Counted from the first letter of the stretch, positions 21,515 through 34,139 are shown. The stretch: DNA of 64,000 bases from Physcia stellaris (GCA_018902385.1 JABSSW010000025.1:248001-312000); one strand, 5' to 3'. Translations and numbers: made by a program. The notes: generated by a model from the sequence alone, not told the origin.

Positions 21515-24500
21515 ATCTGCCAATCAAAAAAAAAAGAAAGACCAATGTCTTCACTGAGTCCCATGTTCTATCACCATGCGTAACCATACCATGCATCAAC
21601 CTATTTTCTTCTCGTCTTTCGTCTGCCGTTGCGATCATCAGAGTTTGCGAATGATTGAGTTCGTATTGTTCAATGAAATTCTGAAAGTTCTGTAGTCCGA
21701 AGATGAATCGCCATTCGTCATATTTCGATTCATAGCCGATTCACCTGACTAAATATTGAGTTACGAGGGTTTTGTTGTACTTTCTAATCCGCTTTCCGAC
21801 TAGCTTCTCAACTTCATAAGACTTGTACTGGTTCGTATCGCCTTCGACCTCAATGGAGTCAGGATAATGAAAACGCGGGCGATTGTAAGAATCAGCTTCG
21901 GCAGGAGTTGGTTCGAGCTGTGCAATAGACACAACGAAATGAATTCGCCATGCTGGTGGCAATTTCAGTCTGTACGCGAAACGTCCGATGCGTTCAAGAA
22001 TCCGGAATGGTTCGCAGCGTTGTTGGGATAGTTTCGGGTTTGGCCTGCCAGACAGCTTGTAACCTTTGTTGAGCTGTAGATAGGTCTTTTCACCTTGCCT
22101 TAGTCGAATAGGAGTATGACGTGAGTCATAGTATATCTTGACTTTGGCAGCCGCAAAGTCCGTGACATCGACAGTTTCTCGCTGATACTCCATGCGTTGC
22201 GCTGGCAAGTCCTGTACATCTGCTGTGTTAGTTCCGGTGAGGCTCGATATCGCGTCTCTGACTTTGAACCCGTATATGACCTCATTGGGTGATAGGCCTG
22301 TAGCGGTGTTAGGCGTGTTGTTTAGCTGAGCTTGAATTGCAGAAAGAGCTAAGATGTAGTCGATGTCCGGGAATTCGATGACGAAATATCTGATAGCAAT
22401 CTCAACAGTCTGGTTGGTTCGTTTTGACGAGTCATCCGTTTGCGGATGATATGCCACTGAGACTAGCAATCTCGTGCCTAACTTGGTGAAGAACACCTGC
22501 CAGAGATTCGACATGAATTTTGGATCACGATCGGAGATTATAGTTTCAGGCACTTCTCAGTCGGCGATCAATAGCCTGTCCAGTAATGCGTTGACTCATT
22601 TCTTCGCTTCATAAGTGTCTTTGCCGAGGATCAATGAGACTCGACGAGAGTGTTTACAGATTGCGGACATAACAATGTTCATTTCGCCAGGCATAGCTAG
22701 AATGAAATCAATGGCAATGATATGAAACGGACGCGGGGCGAATGTGATAGGCATCAGTTCTCCGTAAGATCGATGACGCTTGATTTGTGCTAACTGACAG
22801 GTAAAGCAGTGCTCGATGTATCTCCTGATCTTTCGCGAGAGTCGAGATATGTATAACGTACTGGAAATTCTGTCATAGCATCGGTGGACTTCCGAGTGGT
22901 GATTTTGATCGTGGGCTAAACGGAATATTTCGCGTTCCACAGTGGCAGATATACACGGTCGGCGCGAGTCAATGCCAACGTGATATATAATGCCATTCGT
23001 ATCTATCGCGAAGTTGATTCCTGTCCTGAGCTTCTTTGGTATAGGCTCCGTATCGTCATTTTCTTGCTCACTGACGTTTCGCTCCGCTACGTTGTCTCCG
23101 AGCGACGATGAGGTTTGGGGATTTCGAGCCGACAGCTCCTGTTCCTCCTCTTGCACTCGGACCGTCAGCGATTTTAGCATCCTGATCATGTTTCGTCATG
23201 CCTTTTTCTTCTGGTATCCGTCCTTGATCTCCTTCTTTAGATCTTCCGACATGGCAATAAGGGTGCCTTGAAGAGCGTAGCAGTCGGAATTATTCGAAGG
23301 ATCGATTATCCCGCCATGATACGTGTTCAGATCAAATCTATCTTCTGGACTCTTGCCGATCTGCCCATTTCCAGACGCTAACCTTGATAGCGCATCCGGG
23401 ACAACATGGTCTTTCCCTGATCTATATTTCACCTTCAATCTAAACTGTGACAGGTAGACTGAAGCACGAACAAGACGAAGATTGAGCTTATCGGTGTTGC
23501 TCGAGTTCATCGTGATCTGCTTAGCGATGGAAGTATTGGCGGCATGATCTGTGAACACAACAATGATACCCTTGACCGCTTTTATCATATGCCGGACTCT
23601 TCTGACAATTCATACTAAACCACACATTTCGAGTTCGGTGGGCCAATACTTGGTTTCGGCTTCGTTCAGCATCCGACTTAGGAATAGGATGAGCTCGATG
23701 TCGCTACGCTTGGGTTTGTCTGGGTTACTGTCTGTCTTGAGATGATAAATCATCGCGCCGAATTCGCGTCGTTTAGACGCGTCGATGTCGATGTACAATT
23801 CCCGATCGGAACTGAAATGTATCAGAAATGAGGCTTTGCTAAAAGTCTTTTGCAATAGCCGGTATGACTCTAATTTCTCAGCTGAAGGACTGTCCACTAC
23901 GATTTTTTGCGAATAGACCTTGCGAATGGTGTTTTTGTTGAAGGATGACTGACGTAAGAGTAGAGTTTTGCGGCGTTTAAGTAACGCGTTCGCTTTTTGA
24001 GCATAGAACGCGACGAATCCTCGTAGTCATTCTGTTAGACCTAGATAGACCTCCAGATCCTTCAGAATATAAAAAAATTCAACTTGACTATTGCCTTCAA
24101 CTTATCGATTGCGATAGTGAAACCAAAAACGTCAATTTTTTGATCAAAAAGTGCGACCGTAGAATAGTCGAGAAATGACTTCTTCGGCGACAAACTAACT
24201 TCATAAATATTCAGTCGTTCGAATATCGAGTGTAGATGAATCATATGTTTTTCAAAAATATTGAAAAAAACGACAATGTCGTCTACGTAAACACGAGCAA
24301 ACTCGCGAAAATCCCGAAGAATGGAGTCGATTCGTCGCTGTACGTATGGTGGTGAGTTTTTGAAACCCATCACGACGACGTTAAACTGTTTTTGCTCTCT
24401 ATGTGAGACGACGGTAAGCTTATGTCTGTCTGCAAGCTTTACCAATCATTGATGAAAGAAACTCGCTGCGTCGAAGACGGAGATGAATTTGCATCCGACG

Positions 24501-27500
24501 ACAGCTGAAGTAATGTCTGATTGAAAAAGCATAGAATAGGAATCGGTTAGAGTGATTTTGTTTAGTTCGCGTATATTCACGACGACGCGTTCTTTGCGTT
24601 TCTGATTCATTTGATCCAAACACGATTCGCCAAACTGCGAATACTGAATAATCGTGCGACGTAAATTGAGTAGTGTATTTCATACGTTTTTGTGCATGTA
24701 GCTTGTCAAAGATTTCGTCTACAAACTTTCTGTCTGCGGGATCAAACGAATACATCTTTGCTGTTTCAATTTTGACGTCAGATTTCAACTTTATAAACAT
24801 TCATTTTTTCTCAAAAATTCGCACGATTGATTCATTATCGTTTCATAATTCGAAATAATGTTCAATTACATTTGCAAGTTTGATTTTAATATTATCATCG
24901 TCATAAATTGTGATTTCAGCGAGTAGAATTTGCTCAGAAGCTGCTAAATTAATTAAAAAATTGAATTCAGAATCTGTTGAATTTGCATCGACGAAATTAG
25001 TCGCGACCGCATTCAGATCCCCATAGCTAGTCGCCATAGCCGCGCCAGCTGCCATGATCGAAACATCAAGTTTCAACGCTTGTTTGAATCAATTTCTAGA
25101 AGCAAACTTATGAGCATTAGCAACTAAATGAGCGTATTCCGAATTAACTAAATAGCATTCTTTTCCTCGTATTTTTGTACGAATTTCAAGACGCGTATTT
25201 TTGAAAATGTAAACATTCTCAAAAGTTGATGTTGTGAACTTGAACGACCCCTGTATGTGCATCGATGATATGAGAAAGTACGTTTTCATTTTGATCTAGT
25301 CGTTCAATTCGTGAAAGCGTGAACATAAAATCGCGTCCAGTAAATAAACTATTCTTTTCGCGTAACTTGAAAAGAATTGTAAAGCTGATTTAGCTGAAAT
25401 TTTAATAATTTCGCTGACACGGGCAACGCGTTTGACTTGCGATTCAAGCATTAGTGACATTTAATTTAACTCGAATATTCTTGCAATTTCCTATAATAAC
25501 GACCTGCTTGTTTACGTCTATATTCATTTGCTCTGAACCCAGTATATCATTGCCTAGAAGAATCTTTGCTTTCAATTCTTTCACTATGTAAACTTGTCGC
25601 GTAAATGTGACGATCGCATCGTCGCCATCAGTCGAGGTTCCAGGAACACGAAAGGTTAATGAGATATGGTCAGTTGTTGTGACGACGGCATTCTCGATAT
25701 CGCGAACCTTGAGAGGTTCCATGATTTGTCGCGCATGAGTTCTGTAGTCAAATATTTCTTGCATCAGGAATTTACGATCGATTAGAGATGCATCGCATTC
25801 GGTATCGACGCACATATCAGTGAGAGACTGTTCTATGTTTGCCTTCATCGTGGCGTAGCGCCATGAGCGAAATTCGAGGCTGGGTCGTGTATCTGCTTTG
25901 GCACTTGATTGTATGGTAGATGCCTGATAACTATGAGCATCTTTCGCCGGCGATGTGTCAGACTTAGCCGAAACTGCCTGGCACGAGCGCAGATGTCGAT
26001 GAAGTTTGTTATTAAAATAGAATTCCGATTGGCAACGTCTGCATGCATAGACCTTTGTCTGTTTGGCTGAAGTATCCACAAAATATCCGAGTGACTCATG
26101 AACCACATAGTTTTCATTAAATCCCTGAGCTTCGAAATGCTTTTCGCCATGATATCCATCACTTATCATAAATATCTTTGACGCGTTCTCAGTATTCATG
26201 CTGTGATCATCTTGATAGCTTTTCTCATCGCTTGAGTAACTGTTCTCTGCTTCTTCTTCCGCAAAGTACGCCCGCCGATATGACGTTTCCATTTTGATTA
26301 AACGCTTCATTCTGATTAGAATAAGTATCTTGCTTAAACGAAAACGGAAATGAATTTGAAAAATCAGCAGAATATTGACTAAAACGTAAAAACTGCGAAT
26401 ATTGAGATCGCGAATCGAACGTGTTTCGATTTTTTTGAACTTCGTCTTGCTGCGTTTGTTGAAGTCGATATTGCTGATTTCCGTATGGGCGTCCTTGCAT
26501 ATTTTGTGTCGGCTGTTGTCGATTTGGATAGCCTGGCTGATACGAACGTTGCTTGTTGTTGAAAAACGTAAACGTTATTCTGCTTGCCAAACTGATACGA
26601 AATTGAATATTGCGTCTGCCGTGATTGCGGAAAAAATCCATTGAGATTCCCGTAACCACTACGCCCATTGATGAAAAGAAAAGTATTATACGAATCGGAT
26701 GAAACTGAAACTTGAGAACGATAAATGAATTGAGAACGACGATCGTCTCCGAATGGATGATAAAAGCGATATCGATTCCCAATGTCCCATCATATTTCCT
26801 TTTTATCATCAAGTTGCTGAAAAAACTCATTCATGATAATCTTTTTTGTCGATTTAGCCAAATCTCGTCGAAACTCCAATTCCAACTCATTGTAAATTAG
26901 ATACAATTGCGAAGTAAACTGACATCATTGCCGATTTAACTTTTTTGATTATAATTTCAGCGAAGTCGAATGACTCGCGATGTCGACGAGCATTTTTTAT
27001 CGTGTACTTTTCTTCGTGATGATCGCCAGCGCTGTTGATGACGATTTTTGTATCGTTTCAGCAACAGACGTTTTCATTCTTTTACGCCATCTCCGAGTTT
27101 GATCAATCGTTTTTGATCATCGTTGATTACTTTTGTGTATCAACGTAACGCGTGATCACGCATGCAACTATAAAGATTTGCTCGAATTATATCAACATCT
27201 TTGAGCAATATCATATTCTTAATTTTTTCAATGTAGAAATGAACATTTCGAAAATATGTATTTTTGCCCGAATGCTCGATCGGATTGCCGATGATAACGT
27301 TCTTCTCTTCGTACCACGGGTCGAAGAATTCTGTTTCTTGAGCATTCCACTTGACGTCATCGTCATTGCCAGGAGGTCCGGCTGGATCTGGTGATCCGAC
27401 AGGGCCTTGAGATCCTGTCTGAGCATCGTTCCGGACACCTGTAATCAATGTCTGAAGGGTTTGCCATTGCTGCTGCGTGAATCCCGTGTTCTGCCAGTTG

Positions 27501-28559
27501 TTATTTTCGCCTGCCATGTCTGGATTGGATGCGGAGATAGGTTCGATATTTTCTGTGTTTCGAGGGGTGGTGTTCAGCGGGGCTATGGTGCTGTTCCGCC
27601 GTTGAAAAAACGACGCCGACGAGGTGGCTTGAGATTTACGGCGTAGATCCTCCGAGGAATGGGCGTAGAAAGTATCAAGAGGGGTATCTGCAATCGTCGA
27701 TTTTAGGCCAAAAGTGAATGGCGTAGCTCGATCACTAATTCAGTCGAGGAATGGTTGACTGCTTCGATACGCTTCGGTGACGATCACGAAAGCTTTAAGG
27801 TTTTTGCGGAAGCGAGTTCTGTCGACGACTCACTCTGCTGAGTAGGCAATGTTTGCCGAGACTGAGTGACTAGTAATTGACAACGATGTTGATCTAAAAC
27901 AATTAATTACGATATTGTTCACAATAGTTTCTGCAAATGTATTGACAAAATAAACTGAGTCAATTGTATCGATGTAATCGAATAACTCAAACGCAATGCG
28001 AATGACTTGTGGTGTGAGAAAGCAGTCAGAATGATTTAAATGAAAATGATGTGTCGTACTGAAATCTGAAATAGAGTGATGATAAACAAAACAAAAAAAA
28101 AAGCGAGCTGAAATTCTCAAGGTAGTTGAGCAAGTTTTTGTTGTTGAGAAAACAGATGAAATCGTTGAACTGAAACTGCTCGAATCAGACAGGAATTCAA
28201 ATGTGAATTGACACCCAAATGCGTCGTCACTGAGCGATGACAATGCGAATTTTCACGAAAAATCGAGATGCTTTGAATATTTGAATGAAAGACCAGTCGC
28301 CTCTGCTGAAAATTGTAAAAAATTGAGAAAATCTGATTGAAGTCCTCACCTTCAACTGAGTGTCTGTTGCTGATGATTGACTTCGATCGATACGTCAGAT
28401 CGAAAAAACAGTAAAGCTTTCGACGACGGTGACAGCGACAACAATGATGAGTAGCTGACATTTTTAGAATCGTGTGCTATCTCGAAAACTGATACGTCAA
28501 GAGCAGTTGATGATGCCGACTTGTTTACGTACGATCATCGCTTGAATGATGCTATCAAT

Positions 28560-28753
28560 TGTTAAGCGTGATGTGTGAATTGATTGATTTAGAAATTATG
28601 AGCGACAAAGTGCCAATTTATGTACAGTAACTGCGGGCCAGTTGCCTGACCACCACCCATTTAGTATGGGGTGGCGGCAGGACCCTTGCCAAAAGCCATG
28701 CCAGAATATTTGGCCTAAGTCCATACCACCTAATCTGACCTTGTGCCATAACA
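28560..28753 (-). repeat. LTR of the Ty3/gypsy element (5' LTR in element orientation)
   Basis: 194 bp; 181 of 194 positions are identical to the other LTR. It is flanked on the right by the TTCGC target duplication. Confidence 0.96.
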
Positions 28754-28758
28754 TTCGC
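28754..28758. repeat. 5 bp target-site duplication of the retrotransposon, right (TTCGC)
   Basis: Matches 21316-21320. The MULE transposase reading resumes here. Confidence 0.93.
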
Positions 28759-29681
28759 GTTGATCTTGCTGCTGACCGTGGGATTCGATGCCAACAATGA
28801 GATGACGATACTGACCTGAGCGATCGTTCAAGAGGAAACTTTTGTTGCTTGATTTTATTTTTTCAATCATTTCAAAATTGTTATATCGAAATTTGTTCGA
28901 CAAAAAGACGTTTTGATATCAAATCGAATCAAAAAATTCGATGAATTTCACACGAAATTAAAATTGAATCAATAAATACATCATGTAAAATGTTGTCGAC
29001 ATATTAAAAAAAACGTATCGACAAATCAATAATATTCATTTTTGCGTTTTTAAACATTATTAATCGTTTCGTTTTGTAAACAATGAAATCAACGTCGTCA
29101 ACAATCATTTTTGAATCGTGATTCGAGCGAAAACTTTTGCGCAATTCGATTTGCATATGAAACGATTTCGTAAAAATTTTTTTGAAATCGCTGTTAAACT
29201 CGAAACGATAAATTCGATTTTTTATGTTGTTGCTTATGTTTTTCATCATCGTTGAAACAAAAATACGAACAATGTGATCGAAATGATCAACAACATGTTG
29301 TTGAAAACACGTTCAATGAACGTGTTGAATTTGCTGTCGCATTTTTGAAATCGTATCATGTCGATGCGATTTAATCGTTGAATTATTGCAAAGCAAATGT
29401 ATCGAACAAAAGTTTTGTACATTTTTTATGCTAATATTTTACTTGACGAGTCAAAAAAACATTTCATGAAATTTGCGATAAAATCTTTTAATTTCAACGA
29501 AATCAAAATAATCATTTCGCACGATTATGTTTATGATATTCGAATAAATTTCAACAACTATTTGATCGAATGCAATTGTCGAAAATTTCAAGTTTTGAAC
29601 GTTTTTTGCGATCACGTTTTGAGCTTTTTTCGACATCAAGATATTAATTTTCAGCATTTCATGTCGTGAAATCTTTTTATT

Positions 29682-29882
29682 GGAATTTGGGCAGCACAAC
29701 ATCGAACCTTCGTGCCCGTTGTACGGGCTGATCGTTGCAGGCCTGATTCACATCGCCCTTGTGATCCTTCCTATACGAGATCGTCTCCTGAACGGCCACG
29801 CAAGCAGAGAATTCGATCTGGCGAAGAAGAACGAGGACGTAGAGGATTGATGGCCACAGATCTTCAGCTTACTGTTCAGGCT
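29682..29882. other. Island of non-hypermutated sequence inside the MULE
   Basis: About 200 bases with normal GC content and many CC/GG dinucleotides, bounded sharply on both sides by sequence with none. It encodes the Pro/Arg-rich linker of the transposase. Confidence 0.75.
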
Positions 29883-30292
29883 CAACAGCAAATCGCGAAA
29901 CAACGAAATCGAAAACGATGTGAATTATGCGATAATTTGAAACACAACAAAAAATTCTGTAAACGTTTTCACAATTAACAAAAAAAAAGATGAAATTCAA
30001 AACGTATACAATATATTCACGATTTCGAAAAAGTAAATAAATTGAAATGCATTCAAAAACGCGTTTTACAAAATTTATTACGTGATATGATTTTTAAAAC
30101 AATTGAATTGTGTCAAAAACACGCTCTTCGAATTCATAAAGCACGATATAATTGCTTAACGCGTGTGCAAATGTCGATGCGATAATTGTTTGACGAAAAT
30201 ATGTGTAAATATTGAAAATGAATGATTGAATTGAAATTTTCAATCTCTCGATCAAAGATTAGGGCTGACTCGCAGTTGGTCGGACAACGCAG

Positions 30293-30459
30293 AAGAAAGG
30301 ATAGTCGGGGGTAGAAGAGTACCCCGAAATTGGTGGCGCATCCATACAAGGTAAGGTCACTGATCATTCTCACGTCAATCTGTCTCATGCGCAATGCGGT
30401 CGAGCCGCTTGTTATTTCAGTATTTTTAGCGTTGGCGTGGGTAAAAGAGTATTTTACTC
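30293..30459 (-). repeat. MULE right terminal inverted repeat
   Basis: Reverse complement of the left end; its outermost bases read GTAAAAGAGTATTTTACTC on the plus strand. Confidence 0.93.
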
Positions 30460-30468
30460 TTGTTGAAT
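30460..30468. repeat. 9 bp target-site duplication, right (TTGTTGAAT)
   Basis: Second copy of the MULE target duplication. Confidence 0.95.
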
Positions 30469-30852
30469 CAAGCCCCTTACTAGTCCAGTATTCCAAGCTA
30501 AGTTCCCAGCAAGATTGCCCCAGCAATCGGGGTGGTTGGTAGAAATCTTGGGATGCACTCCATCCACGATCGGATGCCCGGACGAAACGGTACCAATTAC
30601 ATGGCACTTGAGAGCTATTCTTCTCCATGCATCGGTAAAGGAGGCCTTCGATAGCTCATAATTTTCATCCCTGGAACGGTTCATTGGACGAGTGCACAGC
30701 TGAAATTGGATAAAATGCTCTATGGTTCGACGGACTAAGCAAATAACTAGCGTATGCAGAACGCTGTGGAATCTCTTGGCATTAGAAAATCAACTTTCCC
30801 CCACCCCGCACTACTCGTACACGTACATACTCTCCTCTCTTACAGTCTTAGA
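30469..30852. other. Short intergenic stretch between MULE and the oxoamine synthase 3' end
   Basis: No gene seen. Confidence 0.5.
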
Positions 30853-33723
30853 TCAATTCTCTTCCCTCCCAGACCCCTCTTGGAGCAGCTCGATCGCTCT
30901 ATCCGTCATGCAAGCCTGCAACGGCATTGGCGGGGTACTGAAGAAGTACGCCTTCGCATCCCACGTCAATGCCTCTACGCTGGCCGCATGCCCCGTCACA
31001 TAACCTCCCTGGTGCCCAAATGCATCATACCAGCTCCCTGCCACCATCACCCTTACCTTCTTTGCATTGCCAAAGGCCGAAAAGGTGTCGGTGAGGAATG
31101 AAACCCCATGACGGGATTCCATCGCGTCCAGGTAGCCCAGTTTGCGAGGGCCGATTTTGCCGAGGCCGTTGCGGTCGTCCAGGAGGATGGTGATAGAAGA
31201 GATGTTTTTCCTGGCCTGTGGCGTCTTGAATGCTGGGTGGCTGAACAGGGAAGCCAGGTCAAGGATTCCGCTTCCGTCTTTTTGCGCGGTCAGGAAGTAG
31301 AATGTTAGGTGCGTCGGTTTGCGCAGGTCTAGCATCTCCGGGATGGCCGAGACCGAATCATAGTAGTTGCGTACCACACGCGGGTTGGGCTTATCCATTG
31401 CTACGCCGGAGAGAACACCGTGAGGCGCGCTACTCGAGACGAATACGGTGTTTGTGGTGGTGGTAGAGGCAGTGGGAATGACAATCGCCGAGAGGGTGGA
31501 GCCAATTGTTACTTCGGCGTCGCCGCAGACCATTGCTGTCAAACGCCAGTCAGTCTTGAGAGCGAAAGTGGATACGGAAGAGAAAAAAAATGTAGAGGGG
31601 AAGTTGACGTACAGCGACAGAGACCTGACTGCTTGACGAGTGAAGGGTACAAGTTTGCCAGTCGTCGCTCCAAGTTGATGAAGGAATCGAATGAGCCGTA
31701 GAACCAGCGAGCAGAACATGGGCCAATGCCATATTTCTCCAGTCCATCGACACCAGCCTGGATCACCTGACTTGACCGGCCGACAATGCTATCACCATGT
31801 ATATCAGTGTCCTGGAGCGTCGAAATATATTCGAGAAGCTCTTCATCAATGGCATTACATTGCTGCTCGACGACTGCATCACACAAATCTTCTTTCAGGA
31901 GAAGCTTGTCGTCGAAGGCGGTAGCCTGAACGCCACGGACACCAATGGAAAGGCAAATGCTGATAGTCGTGTTGAGAAGCCGGTGGATGTCGGGCCAAGT
32001 GGTGGTTGCGAAAATGCAGAGTCGGACACGACATCCCCTGATATATGTTATTGCATTGGACAAGATTGGATCGTCAAGGAATTACTCACCACATCGGCGT
32101 TGCTGGTGGTACGCCACCAACTATGGCCATACCCTGCTTCATCGCTTCGCCGTGAAACAGAGCTACTTGACGCACCGTGCCTGATAAATTTAGTATCATA
32201 TTCAGACAAGCTCCATTAAGAATTCCGACTTACCGACTGGGAAACAGATGATGGCGGACCCGGTTGAGCTAAGGACCTTGCAGCCAGCCGCCTTAAGTGC
32301 CCTTGCTACGTAACCAGCTTTCTCATGCACGAGCCTCATACGGTGCTGGATCAACAGGGGTTTCCTTAGCAAGCCGAGAATGCGAAGTAACACAATCGTG
32401 GATAGCTTCTCGATCCCTTGAGTGGTCAGAACCTCACCTCGACGGTTAAGCTCAGCCGCAAAGGGACCATTGGCTAGAACAAAGCCACCGGTACATCCGA
32501 CAGATTTGGAGAACATGCAAGACATGACGTCGACTTCACTCAATGGACAGTAGTAGCCGGCGTCTTGCCAGTGGTTGAAAGATCCTCTACCGTTAGACCC
32601 AAGGGCCATGAAGGAATGCGCTTCGTCGACGAGAAGGCAGAATTTATAAACTTCTTTCAAAGCTAGGATTGCCGGACCAGGCGAAATGGACCCTTCCATA
32701 CTATAAAGGTCACCATGAGCATTGCCCCGGAAGTACAGGAACTAGGTTGATACTCACCTGTAGATACCTTCAATGGCTACACAAATGAAGGCAGAAGGAT
32801 CCTGCTCGCGGTACATACGAAGCTTGAACTCCAGATCGTTGAGATCGTTATGATCGAACTTGTGGATCTTTGCGCCCTTATTGTAGAAAGCTCCTGTGAA
32901 CATGGAATTGTGACAGTCTCGGTCCATCAAGAACACAAGATCACGGCCTTGGCTTCGAGCCACACCGGCTACGGTACCAAATGCTAAGATGTTGGTACTG
33001 AAACCTGAAGGCGCAGTGAAGGCGCTGTCGAAGCCCATGTAGCTCGCACATTGCAAGCGTACCTCCTCCTCGAGTGCGGCTGGGGGTGGGCAGAAAGGGA
33101 GCTGCCGAAGAGCGGCTTCGATCACGCGCTCGCTGCCAAACTCGAGGCGTGAAAATCCACCATAGTTGTTTGAAGCGCAATTTACGACTTCGGTTTTCTC
33201 GAAAGAGTCCAGATCCCCGACTTCTTCGTATTGTCGAGACGCCGAATCTGGAATTTTTCGAATAGTCATGCGGTTATGGGGGCCACTCGTAACAAGACGG
33301 GGATCTCTGCGGCCAACTGGAATATACTGCGACACTGCGTCAGCTTCTTGGAATATAAAAACAGTCAAAAGTACAGCTTACAAAGTAATGTGTCATGAAG
33401 TCAGTCTTCAGGAGAGGCACATATAACCTTCGCGACCTCACGTCCCGCCAAGCCTGGATGAGAATCACAAGCAGACTCCAATAGACGAACTTGAGTATTT
33501 CCAGATACGTAACCGGTGGCTCGACAGGCCTGACAAGATCAACGATCTTTTTCTTGGCTACCTGTGCTGCAACTTTTAGATCATCGACAGCATGGGCCAT
33601 TGACTCCGGTTTGTCGATTAAATCGTCATATGAAGGGGGTGTGGGCGGAGCATTGGCTGGGGCCTTTGATCCATGTTTGAGTCGAGTAAAGGCTGCGGTG
33701 GGTGGCAACAGAAGTCCGGACAT
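30853..33723 (-). CDS. Fused LCB2-LCB1 alpha-oxoamine synthase (serine palmitoyltransferase-like, Fum8-type)
   Basis: Six exons (33723-33382, 33326-32758, 32700-32234, 32180-32090, 32037-31613, 31535-30853) join in phase to 858 aa. The N-terminal part has a membrane helix (about residues 77-92, LKFVYWSLLVILIQAW). An LCB2-like PLP domain follows: NCASNNYGGFSR, AIEGIYSMEGSISPGPAI, the DEAHSFMALGSNGRG aspartate/histidine region, and the PLP-lysine motif CMFSKSVGCTGGF. It closes with MKQGMAIVGGVPPATPMW. A second module resembles the LCB1 subunit: KYGIGPCSARWFYGSFDSF, LERRLANLY, ITILLDDRNGLGKIG and AYFFSTPPMPLQ. It lacks a PLP lysine, as LCB1 does. Enzymes of this family condense an acyl chain with an amino acid, releasing CO2, to give a 3-keto sphingoid base, normally at the ER. 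Size and two-module layout resemble the fumonisin synthase Fum8 (about 840 aa as I recall). The exact fifth splice junction is the least certain. Confidence 0.87.
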
Positions 33724-34139
33724 GATGTTCGAAGTCTCAATGCCGGAAAAACTCTTGAAAGTAGTCGAGTCAGAAGAATCGATTTGGTAAAGAGTTTGGG
33801 AGTCTATGAATGGCGAAAGAAGACCCTCGGTGGAGGAAGTTGTTTTATAAACTCAGAGAAAAGTCTTTCGCTGACAAGGTTGAATGATAGCTTGATTATA
33901 TCAGCAGCTGAGCGAGGTGATGCGAAAGGATACCAAGAGCTAGGTAAGGACTATATAAAAGAACGATGCAAACAGAGATGGAAGCCCATTTATAAATACA
34001 ACAGCACAACGCTGACGGCACAACACCAACTTGATATCTCTATGAGGTCACGTTCGGCTTTTCCCTAACCCCCAGTTGCTGATTACGGCGTATGAGCTCG
34101 AGACGTGAGAGCCTCGGAATGAGCTCTGCTCCTCCAGGA
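33724..34139. promoter_or_regulatory. Promoter region of the oxoamine synthase
   Basis: 416 bases between the synthase start and the 3' end of the reductase gene transcribed in the same direction. No gene seen. Confidence 0.45.

Larger units (their letters stand above)
21321..28753 (-). mobile_element. Ty3/gypsy LTR retrotransposon (chromovirus), fossil
   Basis: A 7433 bp element in minus orientation, bounded by 194 bp LTRs that begin and end TGTTA...TAACA and by a 5 bp target duplication. Parts in its own reading direction: a gag region (about 27520 to 26300) with a zinc-finger-like segment near 26050; an aspartic protease-like region (about 25700-25450); reverse transcriptase with a YVDD-type core (about 24900-24060); RNase H (about 23900-23200); integrase with an HHCC zinc domain and catalytic core (about 23190-21900); and the start of a chromodomain near its end. 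It is broken, with roughly ten interruptions spread over the coding region, and hypermutation is patchy. The LTRs differ at 13 of 194 positions, all CpC/CpT-type transitions, so divergence reflects hypermutation and gives no reliable clock; the insertion may be fairly recent. It inserted into an already resident MULE. Confidence 0.96.
20989..29978 (+). pseudogene. MULE transposase gene, hypermutated and split
   Basis: Left part (20989-21320): NAHRYAFQLLFDYLNILQRI, then a short cysteine-containing stretch leading to the VDDVHLTNKF motif that corresponds to the first catalytic Asp region (consensus-like V/L-D-G/A-T-H-L). Right part (28754-29978): LLLTVGFDANNE, then a gap of mutated sequence, the SWIM finger, a Pro/Arg-rich linker (SSPERPRKQRIRSGEEERGR) and the terminal zinc knuckle. 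The retrotransposon sits inside the catalytic region. Stops are present in both parts. Family assignment rests on motif order and on the inverted repeats and 9 bp duplication. Confidence 0.85.
19459..30459 (+). mobile_element. Mutator-like (MULE) DNA transposon, interrupted by a retrotransposon
   Basis: The element is flanked by a 9 bp duplication and bounded by ~167 bp inverted repeats starting GAGTAAAATACTCTTTTACC. Without the nested 7433 bp element and one copy of its 5 bp target duplication it measures about 3.56 kb. The transposase reads left to right: an HHFHLQ-type upstream region, the catalytic-domain start (FVAVDDVHLTNKFA) just left of the nested insertion, FALILLLTVGFDANNE just right of it, a SWIM zinc finger (about 29540-29640, CNCRKF then CDH) and a C-terminal CCHC-like knuckle (CELCDNLKHNKKFC). 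The body is extremely AT-rich and hypermutated with stops, so it cannot move itself. The near-identical ends could still be recognised by an active relative. Confidence 0.93.
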
